Below, piece after piece: positions 48,166-59,940 of a DNA stretch of 64,000 bases (position 1 is its first letter; every line of letters starts with the position of its first letter). This DNA comes from Sphagnum compactum. Lineage: Eukaryota; Bryophyta; Sphagnopsida; Sphagnales. The stretch covers positions 11,718,001 through 11,782,000 of the forward strand of contig OZ234504.1 of the NCBI GenBank assembly GCA_965153455.1, written 5' to 3'. A model generated the notes under the pieces. That model saw only the letters and a program-made list of their open reading frames with translations. It had not been told where the DNA came from and searched no databases. The position numbers and the translations under genes were made by a program.

Positions 48166-50500
48166 TACCTGTAATCAAGGATTAGATGTTTTGCATCATA
48201 ACACAAAAGATTTTTTAAAAAAAACCTAATTAAAAAATTACAAAATAAAAACCTATAAGATGAACTTATTAAAAAAAACTACAAGATAAAATAGTAAAAT
48301 GTAAAATTACAAAATGGAAAAAAAAACAAGACGATTTTTTTAAAAAAACCTAGTTAGAAGGTATAAACTACCACCCTTTTTTGCAATTAGAAGAACAAAA
48401 AAAGATAACATATCAACAAGGCCCATTATAGTGTCTTCATTATAAAACAAATTTGTAATGAACTTTTTATTATTGTAACTTCAAAACTTTCTCCATTTGT
48501 CAAATGCATTTTATGCCCATAACTTTGTTTGTCAGTTCTCCACCCTCCTTCATTGACATTATTTAACTTTCTTTCATCAATTTCAAGGAATCAAGAATTC
48601 AAGAAAACATTAATAAAGTAAGAGAATCATAGTTAGAGGTAATAATAGTAGTGTAATTTTATGTGAAAACAAAAGAGACATTGGGAAAAATATATATTCA
48701 TTATCTCAATTGTCAAATGGAATAGACAAATCAAAGTCTTCAATAACCAAATGCATTAAATGATTGTAAAGGTTTGCGAAACAAATAAGATCAACATTTG
48801 CTAAATAAGAAACTAAGTAGATTCAACACATTTAGGCAATTATAAATAAATATCAAATTTGTCATCAAACCATGAAAAACAATCATTTACATAATTGCAA
48901 GGAGAAGGTGTGCACGGTGTAATAAGACCAAATCCAAAAGCCTAAACATTTAAGAAAAGGTTAGGTTGGTTAGATGACAATTCATGAATAACATGATTTT
49001 GAGAAAGTTCATTATAAAATTCTTGGAAGCTAGTTCATCTACATGTAACATTGATAAACAAAAGGTTTTGCAAAACAATGAAATGAAAAAACAATAACAA
49101 TACTTACAAATTACAATGTCTTGGAAAGAAAAAAAAAATGTTGCTCAACCCTAGCACAACCATAATTAGAAAAAACATTGATATTGCAATAACAACATGA
49201 AAAAAATGAAAGAAGACCACTAAGGACAACGATAGTTTTGATCATGCAACACACTTGTCAAAGTGTTACAAGAAATAGGAAAAAAACCAAGCATTGGTGG
49301 GGAATGTGAGGCCTTGTTGCACCACACATAAACACATTTTTTAAAAAAAAACCAAAAGATCATCAAGATATTCCAACAATAATGAAAAAAACTTGGAAGA
49401 AGATTGTTGAAAATGACAACAACTTCACCAACACCACACACTTGCAAAAATATATATATAGATTAAGAGAAGTGCAAAATTTGACAATCATCATGATCTT
49501 TTGACAATGCAAAGGAAAAACATTGCTAGCACAATTGCAGACGATAAGATGATGATGCCATAATAACAAAAACATGGAGAAAAAATAACATTAGCAATTT
49601 TGACCCTGCATTTGCAAAACAAACAATGAAAACAACATATTAAAAACAAGCAAGTGTCAACTTACGTTGCAAGAACATAAAAAAATTAAGAAACCTTGTT
49701 ACACTAGGCATAGACATTAAAAAAAAAAGAGAGATCATCAAGATTGTTCAACAACTAAAAAGAAAGAATCCACTAGAGACAATGGTGACTTCCACAATGC
49801 CATGCATTTAGGAAAAAAGAGAGAACAAAACAAATAACAGGTAGCAACCTGAAAAAAAAAAACAAAGGAAAGAGAAGGGAGGAAAGAAAAAGGAGGAGGA
49901 AAAAGTTAATGAGAGAAGTAGAAGAGGAAGAAGCATGATAGAGAAGCACGAGAAAAAGAAAAGGAGGAAGATTGCCCATAGTAATAATGAGATAGCAAAA
50001 AGAAAAAGAAAGACAACCTCAACATCTTCATTGTTCATTAGATGTCGCCATTAACTTTGGAGTTTGCTTTAGGGCGATGAAAAGATGGTGAAAAAAAGCT
50101 GAAAGAAAAAGGAGTTTCTTTACATAGGTGAAGGGTCTATACTTAGACCCTTCTCCTATACTTACAAAACAACTGAAAATATGCGCAAATGCAAACACAA
50201 AAACCACCCACCCACAAATAAATGTATCATTTAGATTCAAATGAGTCAATCTGTGAAGATAGAAGAAAACCGATGACAAAATCTCTATCACGAGAATGTT
50301 GGTCATATGCCACAGGCTCTCTCACTCATTTCAGGAACATATTTCACTGCCACAATTGCAGCCAGAATACAACAGGAAACGAAGCTTCATGAAATCTGAT
50401 CAGTAAATGGCTTGCAAAAAACAGACATTCAGTACAAGTATCCACCTCCACGGATTCCTGACGCAACTAATGCTGAGATTATCTATCACTAGTAATAAGG
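48166..50500. other. AT-rich intergenic DNA
   Basis: A-rich on the plus strand with many AAAAAAC runs. At 49850-49990 a GGAGGAAGAAGA-type purine tract makes the minus strand open as a Phe/Leu/Ser-rich frame, which is compositional. No gene. Confidence 0.5.
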
Positions 50501-53219
50501 CACAAACAGGAATTTTGTGATGTTTGTTTGTTTGTCAATATGCACCGCAGCAGCTGTGGAGACCAATCATCGTTTGCAACAGCCTTATCACTAACAACAA
50601 TCTCTGCTACCGCACCACCTCCCAAGTGTATCACCTGATCACACGATGGTCAGCAAATCGAAGCATAGATGTTGTCGTGTTCGTTAACTGTGCGCTCAGT
50701 TCTGTCTCTGCTGACTATCTTCCAAAGAGTCGCAAAGGGGGGGAGAGAAGAATAGATGTTGGCAAGGCAGAGCGCACAGAGAGAGGGAAGGTCAGGTAGC
50801 TTGGGGATATCTTGAGAACGAAAGCTGAGAGAGGAGAAAGAGACAGTAGTGCCGGAATCAGGTTGGCAAAGTGAAGAGGCATTCCTTGGCCTCGTGAGGA
50901 ACAACAACCACAATGGCTGCAGGAAGAAAGAATAAAGATGGCATCGAGAGGACGGACGGACGGACCGACGGAGCTCCATGACATCCTAGTTCGAACTCTA
51001 TGCCAGGATATAGCCAAGGTTTACAAGAGCTCTATACCTGAGAATCTTCTAAATCTTCTCTATATCCTGGCTTAGGGTTGAGCGCCGGATGGTCTACAGT
51101 CTCCTTTGCTTGCATTCAAGACCTTGTGTAGGAAGTCTTTTCCATTCTAGTGTTGTTGCGGTCCTGCCTTGGTGTTTGGCTCATCCAGAGAGGAGGCAGT
51201 AGACATTGATGATGGTTTGTTGTTTCAGATCAACACTCTTGGGCAAGGTGTCTTGAAGAAGAGAAGCTGGCTATTACAGAAGAGACAGAAAAACCCAAGT
51301 CCAGCAGCTCGTGCAGCAAAATCACCAAGTAAAAAGGGTGCTCAACAGGGAAGAACCTGTTTGCTGTGTGGCATACAAATCCGTTCCCCTTCCAGACTGG
51401 CCTCCTGAGAAGGAATGCTCACTATCCATCCAGCATCATCATGACCAAGCAACAAGCACCTCTCTAGTTCGTCTTCATCACAAAGTCTGCATTTGGTTTG
51501 TTAAGTGCGGTATGCATCTCAGCAACTATATGATTTCTGTTTCATTCTTTGTAAGCTGAATCCAATACTTCAATGAAGATCTTCAAAATTGAAGAGAAAA
51601 GCTCCTGAATTCTACCTGTAATACTTCTGGATGCCTTGAACCCTGATCACTTTGTAGTTGCTGAAACCTGCTCATTGCTCCCTCATTTTGCATCATTTGT
51701 TGAACAGATACAATGTTGTTGTTGTTGTTGTTCTTCATTTGTAAATGTATACTTGCTGAACTATCTGAAACTAGCTGAAGCTTTTTGGTTTACAAATGGA
51801 AATGTCTATCTGGATTCATAATAGCAATGTTTCTCTTGTTTCTTCTTGCTTGAAGGTCCGGCTTTCTCCTGATTGCAGTCTGACATTTTACTGTTTGCGT
51901 GTTTTGAAATGCACAGATTGTAGATCAGAACACCCTTTGAAAGAAAAATTTCTCTGAGATAAATTGCATGCGCTTTATGGTTTTCTCAGACTCACCAGTC
52001 TGCACTGTTCTTGTAACTATCGCTGCTGTCAACTTTCTTGGTGGAGTAGTTCCTGCAGGTACTGGATGTCAAGAAGTTATTTGGCAAATAACTCTGGAAA
52101 AACAGGTATTGCTTCCCCACTGCATCCATGGCTTGAACTTGATCATCTTCTTCTTTGAGCTTCAGTAATAAGGGTGATTTTCACATCCACTGCAAGGCAA
52201 GAGACTGTAAAAGTTAGTCCCAATCCAATTCTGACAAAACAAGGTATTGGTTTTAGTGTTCACTGCTGTGAAGTGCATGAGCATGCCCCTTGCAATAATG
52301 GAGTGCTTGATCATCAAGTTCCTTATGATGGAGTGCTTTGACTTCTTCAGAAGGTGCAATTGATGATCCAAAATGTTGGACTTGTGATGCAAAAGTGGCA
52401 TGGAAATGGAATTTTACCACCAGTATTTGTCACCAATCTCTTGGATCTTTTCAGTTAGCTTGCAAACCAACTTCACTGCATCTTTCCAAACAGAAGAATG
52501 CAACTCCACCTCCACCTTCCTCATAGAAATTGTGCACATGGGGGACATAGCTCATATTCCGTAGCTCATGATGTGCCATACTTGATTCTCCTTGCAATGG
52601 AACTTTTGGCTACAAAATTGCAATACACAAATCTGGTGCCTTCAGTTAGTTTCTCTGCGGCTGTGTTCTTGTATCTGTTCAATGATATGCTGCTACATGT
52701 ATGTGAAGTAACCCATTGCGAGTTGTGGAGCCCTAATCTGATTACCAAGGCACTTTCAAGTTTTCATATTGTATGTGGGAAGGTGGATTGTATGGTAAGG
52801 ATGCATATCTCAAGGATATACATGGATATACATGCTTGTTTCTTGATGAGATCTTGTACTGTTTTCTTCTTCCCACCTTATTCAATGCTTGTAGGGGGTA
52901 AATGATGGAAAGCTCAAAGAGAAGAGAAGACAACACTCTTGTTTTGGACGTCATATGCTTTATCTGCATAATGTTTTGAGATGGGATCTAAACTCTATAT
53001 TTGGGGATTTCTTTCTGGGAAGAAAACCTCTTCCTCCTCCTCCAGGAAGTGCTTGCCATGACAACATAATACTGCAGCTGTTGTGAACCGGTCCATGAGC
53101 TTTGAAGCGTTGGGAAAAGTTTGTGGAAAGAACAAGAGGAAGGAGTACGTGATTCACGTGAACTCTTCAACCATGAACACCTGAGTGTCTCGCTCTTGAT
53201 CACCGCCTCGTGAGCTTCC
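50500..53219 (+). other. GC-richer region upstream of the NAD(P)H-hydrate dehydratase gene
   Basis: Composition changes to gene-like from about 50500. A tract of GGAC repeats lies at 50950-50972. The plus frame at 51169-51408 (79 codons, beginning VFGSSREEAVDIDDGLLF and rich in Lys/Arg/Ser further on) is coding-like but unrecognised. A GTT microsatellite occurs at 51714-51732. Long spliced 5' leader exons of the downstream gene could lie here. I cannot define any. Confidence 0.35.
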
Positions 53220-56200
53220 ATGATCGGTAGCGAAAAGTGCAATTTTTCTTCTCTTTCAGCATTTGCTGAACGTGGCAGTAAGCAACAGTTGCTGCCCAGA
53301 ATTCCTACACAAATGGAGACTACAGGTGTTCGCTCCTGGATGCTTTTGTTGGAATTTTGCACAGGTGCCGGCGGATGGATCGGTGCCATGGCCGCCGTTT
53401 GTGTGCATCGGTACTGATCGACAACTCTTTTTACACTTGTTGTCTCCTCAGGTTTTCACAGATTCACAGACAAAAGAGCTGCTTCGTTCTACGTACCCAT
53501 CTGAATTACTTGCATGCTTGCTTTCTTCCTTCCTTCCTTCTTACATCTCTATAACATTTTCTTCTTGTTTCCACGATACTACTACCTTTGTGCAGGTGTG
53601 GAGTTCATGGGTGGTTGTGAATAGAAGGATCCGAGGAGCGACCCTGCAATAGTGACGCCGCAAAAACCATTGTGACATAATCGCTCCTGCAGTGATGGAT
53701 GGAGGATTGAAGCTGCAGCATATCTTGCCAGCATTGCAGCATGTCGTTCCTGTTCTTGCCTCTGACCGACATAAAGGCCAATCGGGTGTGCATCTCTTCA
53801 ATATACCCTGTTATTATCTCTGGTCGCAGAATCCTGAGTTGTTTTTTTTCTTCACAAAGGTATGGGCTCCAGAAAGAAAAGACAGTGCACATCTCAAAGA
53901 ACCTTTCCTACTTTGCTTTCAGTTTTGGGAAGTGATACCCACCAGTCTTGAAATGAGATGCAGGCAAGGTAGCTGTGATTGGAGGCTGTCGGGAGTATAC
54001 GGGTGCACCATATTTTTCTGCCATCTCTGCGTTGAAAATGGTTTGGACAACAGTCTTCACACAGTATTGCTTCAAGTTTCTTATTGCTTGCTTCCCTTTC
54101 TCTTCCCTTCAAAGCATGGATGGTGCATAAAACAACTGTTCTTAGCTATCTCATGCAACATCTCACAGCAAAGGCAATTGTTTCTGAATTTTGTGAAAGG
54201 GTTTCAAACATCAGATAGTGTGGCTCTCTAATGAATCAGATCCAATGGCTCTGAAGTTTGGGCTCTTGGCAATGCTGTTGTTTTACAACCAAGAAGTGTT
54301 GTGTGCATACAGGGGGCAGATCTTGCACACATTTTTTGTACTGCAGGGGCAGCTACAGTGATAAAGAGCTACAGCCCTGAGATAATTGTCCATCCGGTTC
54401 TCCGTGAATCATATGACACTGGGTATGCTGAAACTCATGGAAATTATGTTACTCTAGAGGTGTGCTGATACTATGGGTCCCTTTACATAAAGATGATGTT
54501 GAGTGGATCTGAGAGCTTTGCTTTAGTTTCTCAAACTAGTTCATGTATTTGTCCAATCTACAGCTTGGAGGTACCACTGTAACATCAAGATGGCTTTTCT
54601 TCTCCACATGCTGTAAATGAGACCACTGTACTGTTCTTTAGAGTAGCACAGAGTTTATTCAGTGGCTGGGTTTGTGAAGCCTTCTGGCTATAGAGAGCTT
54701 ACACTGAGTTTGTATGGGTCAAATTGGCACACAGCCACTGGGGAGGACAGTAATCCATGGCAATTTGTCATGCAACACAGGGAATTGGGAGGCAAAGAGA
54801 GGGTGGATGTAAAGGATAAGGTTATGGGAGAAGTGAGTAAATGGTTGGAGCGATTTGATTGCATTGTTATTGGTCCAGGACTTGGCCATGACTCTTTACT
54901 CCTGGTGTGTTCCAGTTTCCCACTCTTGTAACATCTGCCTGTAACTGGTAGGTATGGATTGATGTGTAGAGAGTATCGTTTGGATGTTGACATCTTTCAT
55001 TTAGCTTGGGCTTGTTGCTAGTGAATTGTTCCAAGTGTGATTATTATGTGCAATTATGCATTGAAGTTTTAAGTCATGTGACTACTCTGCTGTGAACAAG
55101 ACTATCTCTTTCGTGAGCTCACTGCAAGCTATATTGTTTTTGCTCAGATGTCTGTGTAATTCAAGGAGCATGTTAAGGCAACAAAGACAAGATGGAAATT
55201 AGAATCATCTAGTACAGCTCCTGAAATATGTTGGTGGAAGAAAATTTGGTGTCTGCTGCTAACTCTTATGATTGCATGATGGGGATAGGATTGTGTAGCT
55301 GAAATTATTGTGAAAGCCAAGTCCCTCAACATACCACTTGTGCTTGATGGTGTAAGCCTCTCTTACTTTCTTGACCCCAACAGAGATCCTCCCAATTGTT
55401 TGATTGCTGTAAGGTTCCATGGTAGACACTTTTCATTTTCCATCATGCTCCTTACTGCCTTGATTGTAACCTTTAACCTGAAAGCATATTTAACCTGAAG
55501 TTGGTTTCTGGTTGGCTACTGCTCTAATGCCTTCTAAAAATATATGCCTATTGTTACAGGATGGCTTGTTTCTGATCACCAAAGAACCTGAGCTGGTAAT
55601 TGGATACCCATTTGCTACTTTGACTCCCAATGTTACTGAGCACAAGCGACTAGTGGCTAAGATTCTTGGGGAAAAGAATAATGAAGCTTCTGGAAACTGG
55701 CATGAAGTGTCAGATGAAGATCTTCCTGGCCAATTACAAGCACTTGCAAAAAAGTACTTTGGGGTTTTCTTTTCCATCTTCTTTCCACACCCTCCTTCAT
55801 GAGGACTTTCATGAAGTACACATGCCAACCTGCAGGTTGCCATTATTAAAACTTGGTTTTGGACTCAAGAGTATCATGTTGTTTGATGTTTTAATCAGGA
55901 TGGCACTATTGTACAAAAGGGCAAGACAGACTATGTTAGTGATGGTAAAACAGGTGTGTGCAGTTGCGAAACATGAATCCTGGTTGTGTTTGTAATGGTG
56001 ATTATGCATTTGTAGGTCTTCAAAGAATTCAGTGAACACACCATTAACAACCATATTCTTTTAAAGCTGGCAGCCGGGGAGGAAATGTTAAACTTGTGCT
56101 TAGGACATGAGTTTGTATGCATTCTGGTTTTTGATGTGAGTGATTATGGAACAACAATAATGAGCAAATGAAAATTGGTCAGGATCGAAATGGTGTGCAT

Positions 56201-57212
56201 CACTGTTATTGCAGACATCTTCACTAGATGAAACTTATTTCTGTCAAACAGGAAAAGTAGGATTTCTTGTGATGTAAGGAACAACAGGAATGCACATTTG
56301 GCTTATCAAGATACAGCTTGTAAGTTTGTAACCTTGGAATGAGTATCTGGGTCTGTGTTGCAGTGCTAAGCTCAGATTATTTTGGTTCACCTCGTCGCTG
56401 TGGTGGACAAGGAGATGTCTTATCTGGGTGGTAAGGAAGACTTGCCTTTTTCCATTGGAGACGTTGAATATGCTGATAATGATCTCCTCAACAGAAAGTC
56501 ATCTGCACTCTTCAGATCATAGGTGCATGTACTTCCTGCCACTTCGAACCTCATGTAAACAAACTAGAATATTCCAAGTCTATTTGGAATATCATATCAT
56601 TTGACAAAAGATTGTGTGGATCGGTCAGCACTGCTTGTTTTGTATCATGGGCAAGGGATTTTTGGAGTAAAGCAGACTCTGAAGGAAGAAAGTTTGTTGA
56701 GCAAAGGTCGTCATTCTACGCCAAACATTTGTATTGACCTTCGCTTGCAGCATTCCCAAACATCATGACTTGTGAAAGGATCTGAAACTTTTAGCAAAGG
56801 ATGTATGATTGACATGACAAAGTAGAAACTGATGAAAGACTGTGGACAGGATATGTAGCAACCCAACCATGGTCAGTGCACTAGCAGGGTCATTGCTATG
56901 TAGGAAAGCAGCTGCCAATGCATTTGCACAACACAAGCGCAGCACTGTTACTGGCAATATCATAGAATGCCTTGGCCACAGGTTGACACTTTGTATCCTT
57001 TTTCTCTTTGTTGCAATTCTCTGCACAGGTCCAGATGTCTAAAATTTCTAAAATCAGATCAAATCGCAGTCCCACACTGATTAATCTCATGCTAAAGCAG
57101 GAGCTTCATGGGATTCCCCTGTGTAATATTGTGCTCGGATCTGTGTGAATATTTCTGACAGGGGCTGTTCTGTGGGATGTTTTGCAGTATGGATGAACTT
57201 TTCCCATTTTGA
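53220..57212 (+). CDS. NAXD: ADP/ATP-dependent NAD(P)H-hydrate dehydratase, 12 exons (first exon tentative)
   Basis: Repairs NAD(P)HX, the hydrated damaged cofactor, using nucleotide hydrolysis; ribokinase-like fold. Exons: 53220-53277 (tentative), 53693-53785, 53964-54040, 54313-54422, 54781-54904, 55289-55351, 55560-55763, 55899-55953, 56364-56430, 56629-56706, 56859-56981, 57188-57212. Phases close to give 358 residues, close to the plant enzyme. Motifs: [13 protein letters not shown] from residue 46, [16 protein letters not shown] ending at 148, [10 protein letters not shown] from 197, and the catalytic loop GGQGDVLSG (Asp279), all intact; it ends HSMDELFPF. Splices chosen by phase and family alignment; alternatives exist after exon C (54459) and at the 56427/56430 donor. 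The first exon uses ATG 53220 and a GTAAGC donor, and splits the next Met codon. If it is wrong, ATG 53695 starts the protein (338 residues). A classical transit peptide is not obvious. Confidence 0.92.
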
Positions 57213-58618
57213 CTATCCTGCCCATCCCGAGATTCATGCATGGAAAGAAAGCACTTGACAAATGCCACAAGCCATTCTCTGTTCTGCACACAAAAAGTAT
57301 TCTCAGTTAAGCCTCAACTCACCAAGACATGTTTTGCCTTTACAACCTCTTGAGCCTATTACCTTCCATATAGTACTTAATTGTAAAATTATTCGCGTTT
57401 GCATTGTTCTAGGAGCATATCTACAGTGACAACAATTCATCAACTCATTGTTGCACCTTACTCTTGTTTGCTGTATAGTATGTCACTGCTAAATTAAATA
57501 AATCATGATATTTGTGTCCAATTCCCAACCCCTATGCTACAACAGTCATGTGGTTGATCATGCACTTCATCATTTTGACTGACAATAAAACATTGCAAAG
57601 TGGAAATCTCCGCAAGGAAGCTTGAGCAAGAAATGTGAAGCAGCACATGTGACTGTTGAGGTTCTTCACATTCAGGTTACTACTGCTACCATCACAAAAT
57701 TCTGTTGGCTTAGGAAAGCAAATTTTGCAACAATTTGATTGTTTACTCACTGATCACAGTTGTACGTTACTTGGGTTGGGTTTGTACTTGACAGACTGCG
57801 TTTTGAAAGTTAGCATATTTGTGAAGGGAAATCATGGACTGCTTTTGCACTTTTCTTGTTCCTTGAATAGGTACATATAGGCTACTGCTGGTAATTGATT
57901 GATTCCCTATGTATTGAGCAAAATATTCTGACATCAAAGCGCAAGCAAGTAAAGAACCTTAACATGTGTATCCCTTTCACAAATGATTCACAATGCATGG
58001 ATTTAATCATTTGTGAACTTCAAGCTTTCTGTGCCTTCCCACTCTGAACATTGATATTGGTTGGTTAGCTTTCATTTTGAAGGTGCAAATCACCTGTGGA
58101 TTTTTGACTAAGAATTGGCTTTGCTTCCATTTGCATTTATCAGTCCTCTCCTCACAGCATGAGGAGACTTCACAACCAATCATTACAATCTTCCATGTTG
58201 ACGAAGATTTCACAATTGGCGTGCTTTAGTTCTCGTACCATATCCAACCCAAATTTAATCCTCATTTCTCTTTCTTTGTGAACATTTTGATTTCTGTGTA
58301 TAAAATGTTTTGGGATAGGTATACATGTACATGATAAAAAGCCATGCCCAATAACCCTAAAAAGATCCATGGTAAAGCTTATTATTTCCATTCCATGTTC
58401 CCTATGGCATTTTACCTTTTGAAGATTTAAGCAGAAGATATAGTTTCATACACTCAAGGGGGGCTGATTTGGAAGTCCCCTGAGATGCAACTCTTGCGGC
58501 CAAATTGGCCATCAGAGGGACCTGTACAGCTCAGGGAGTTCCCTTCACTTTTACTATGTTCTCCTTGCTACTTACGTCAGGGAAGAAGCCCATTGGGGGA
58601 ATTTAGTCACAAAACTTA
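57213..58618. other. 3' flank of the dehydratase gene
   Basis: No further conserved coding segment on either strand. Unique-looking, moderately AT-rich sequence up to the MITE. Poly(A) site not placed. Confidence 0.5.
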
Positions 58619-58944
58619 GGCCCACTTTACACTAGGAGTCAGGGCTTAAAAAACTTGGGACCAACTTTGAGGATTTTTGGCTTGGTGTTTGGCCTCAAGT
58701 TAATGCTAGAAAATTGACCTCAGGATATTAATAAATGCTGGAACATTGGCCCCAAGGGTTGCAAATTGGCTTCCCAAATTTGATGGTATACTTTTTTCAG
58801 CCTTGGGGCAGATTGAAAAGCTTTTTTCTATTTCAGCCTTGACACCTAGTGTTAAAGCCCTTGGGGCCGATTTCAACTTTTGCACCAATAGGAATGCTTG
58901 ATTTGGGTTGAACATCGGCCCTCACTCCTAGTGTAAAGCAGGCC
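58619..58944. mobile_element. Harbinger/Tourist-like MITE, copy 2
   Basis: Termini are GGCCCACTTTACACTAGGAG on the left and, on the minus strand, GGCCTGCTTTACACTAGGAG on the right, flanked by TTA on both sides. It is the reverse-complement sister of 15664-16036, about 47 bp shorter. The internal terminal-motif copy is present here too (CCTAGTGTTAAAGCCC, right of centre). Confidence 0.85.
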
Positions 58945-59940
58945 TTAGGCAAGCACTACACAGGCATAACAATTAAATGCAGCTCAGTCTTCCATGTAAA
59001 TAGTACACAGGGGACACAGGGATGCCACAATGAGAAACTAATCTTCGAAAAAGAAAAGTTGCTCCCTATTTATGATGACTGTCTTATCTAAATTAGGATT
59101 CTATAATTTTGTAAATTAATTGATGTGGCACAATGATTATCACTTTGAGTGGGGAGGTCTTGTGTTCAAATAGAAAGCCAATGGAGATTTTCATTGGTTT
59201 CAAGCAAAAAGTTATGATAGGCATTCCTAGGGGATGGGTGTGTGTATTTCTCCAAGTGTAAAATAGTTCCCTGAGAACAAATGGGCTCAAGTTCCCCATG
59301 TTCCTCATGAAAGCAAAACACGCGACAAATGCCTTGAATGCTAAGTTTCTAACATTCCATACCCAGATTTAATACAATTTCATTACTTTGCGGATACCAC
59401 TGATTTGAGGTTGAAAGAGGGGTATGGGGGTGAAAGGAGGCCCAAAAAGAGGGTAAAGGCAAAGTCATAGAATGCGCAAAACACTCAACCTGGGGTTTTT
59501 TTGTCCCTTCACCCAAACTCCAAATTCAATAATTTCCAAGTGCTGGTAAACCGCATGCACTTCCCTCCCACTTCACCAACTTCATTAATGTGCATGGTAC
59601 TGAACTGTCACCCTCTACTACAATACAGAACCTCAAGTGTTGCAATGTACTAGTGGGTGTGAAGGAGTGATTATCCAGAACTAATATCATAATTAGAATC
59701 TGTCAGAGGAAGGAGGTCAGTTTCAAAGGGCAAGCAGCTTGCCTTGCACATCCTTCAGCCCTGGGCCCTGGTACTTCACCCATTTATTCCAGGGCACCTG
59801 CTAGCTTAGAACTACATGTTACACCATCTGAACGAGCCATTTGCAACCCACCTTTACCAACTTTGTACAATCCTGGATCCAAGTGTACTTCCCTACATTG
59901 CACACAAGAATTAGACAACTCTGGAACAAAAATATACTTC
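58945..59940. other. Intergenic DNA with repeat fragments
   Basis: A tRNA-like module lies at about 59123-59172 (TGTGGCACAATGATTATCAC, then GGTCTTGTGTTCAAATA). The core of the 37.5-38.3 kb element recurs at 59335-59456. The remainder may include eroded 3' exons of the ubiquitin protease relic, but I could not align any. Confidence 0.45.
59335..59456 (+). repeat. Fragment of the 37543-38288 element core
   Basis: Shares CATTCC(A/C)(T)ACCCAGAT, TTACTTT, and GGGGGTGAAAGGAGGCCCAA plus AGGGT with 37978-38086 in the same orientation; termini are absent. Confidence 0.6.

Noticed and set aside
49773-50038. Minus-strand hydrophobic frames resembling membrane proteins
   Set aside because: Complement of a purine-rich tract; the frame is compositional and shows no conserved motif.
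52988-53389. 133-codon minus-strand frame overlapping the dehydratase 5' region
   Set aside because: Ser/Arg-rich shadow of the plus-strand region with no family features.
53692-54231. Uninterrupted 179-codon plus frame as an intronless gene
   Set aside because: It reads through the exon 53693-53785 donor and later intron sequence; only its first 31 codons and, by chance of phase, part of the next exon are real coding sequence.
54662-54931. Full 89-codon frame as exon, adding a ~40-residue insertion to the dehydratase
   Set aside because: The acceptor before 54781 joined to the donor after 54422 restores the phase and removes the non-conserved insertion; the longer form is kept only as an alternative.
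55666-55995. Plus frame suggesting a frameshift in the dehydratase after residue 243
   Set aside because: Ending the exon at 55763 (TTT GGG, then GTTTTC) and resuming at 55899 gives [11 protein letters not shown] in frame, matching the family, so no frameshift is needed.
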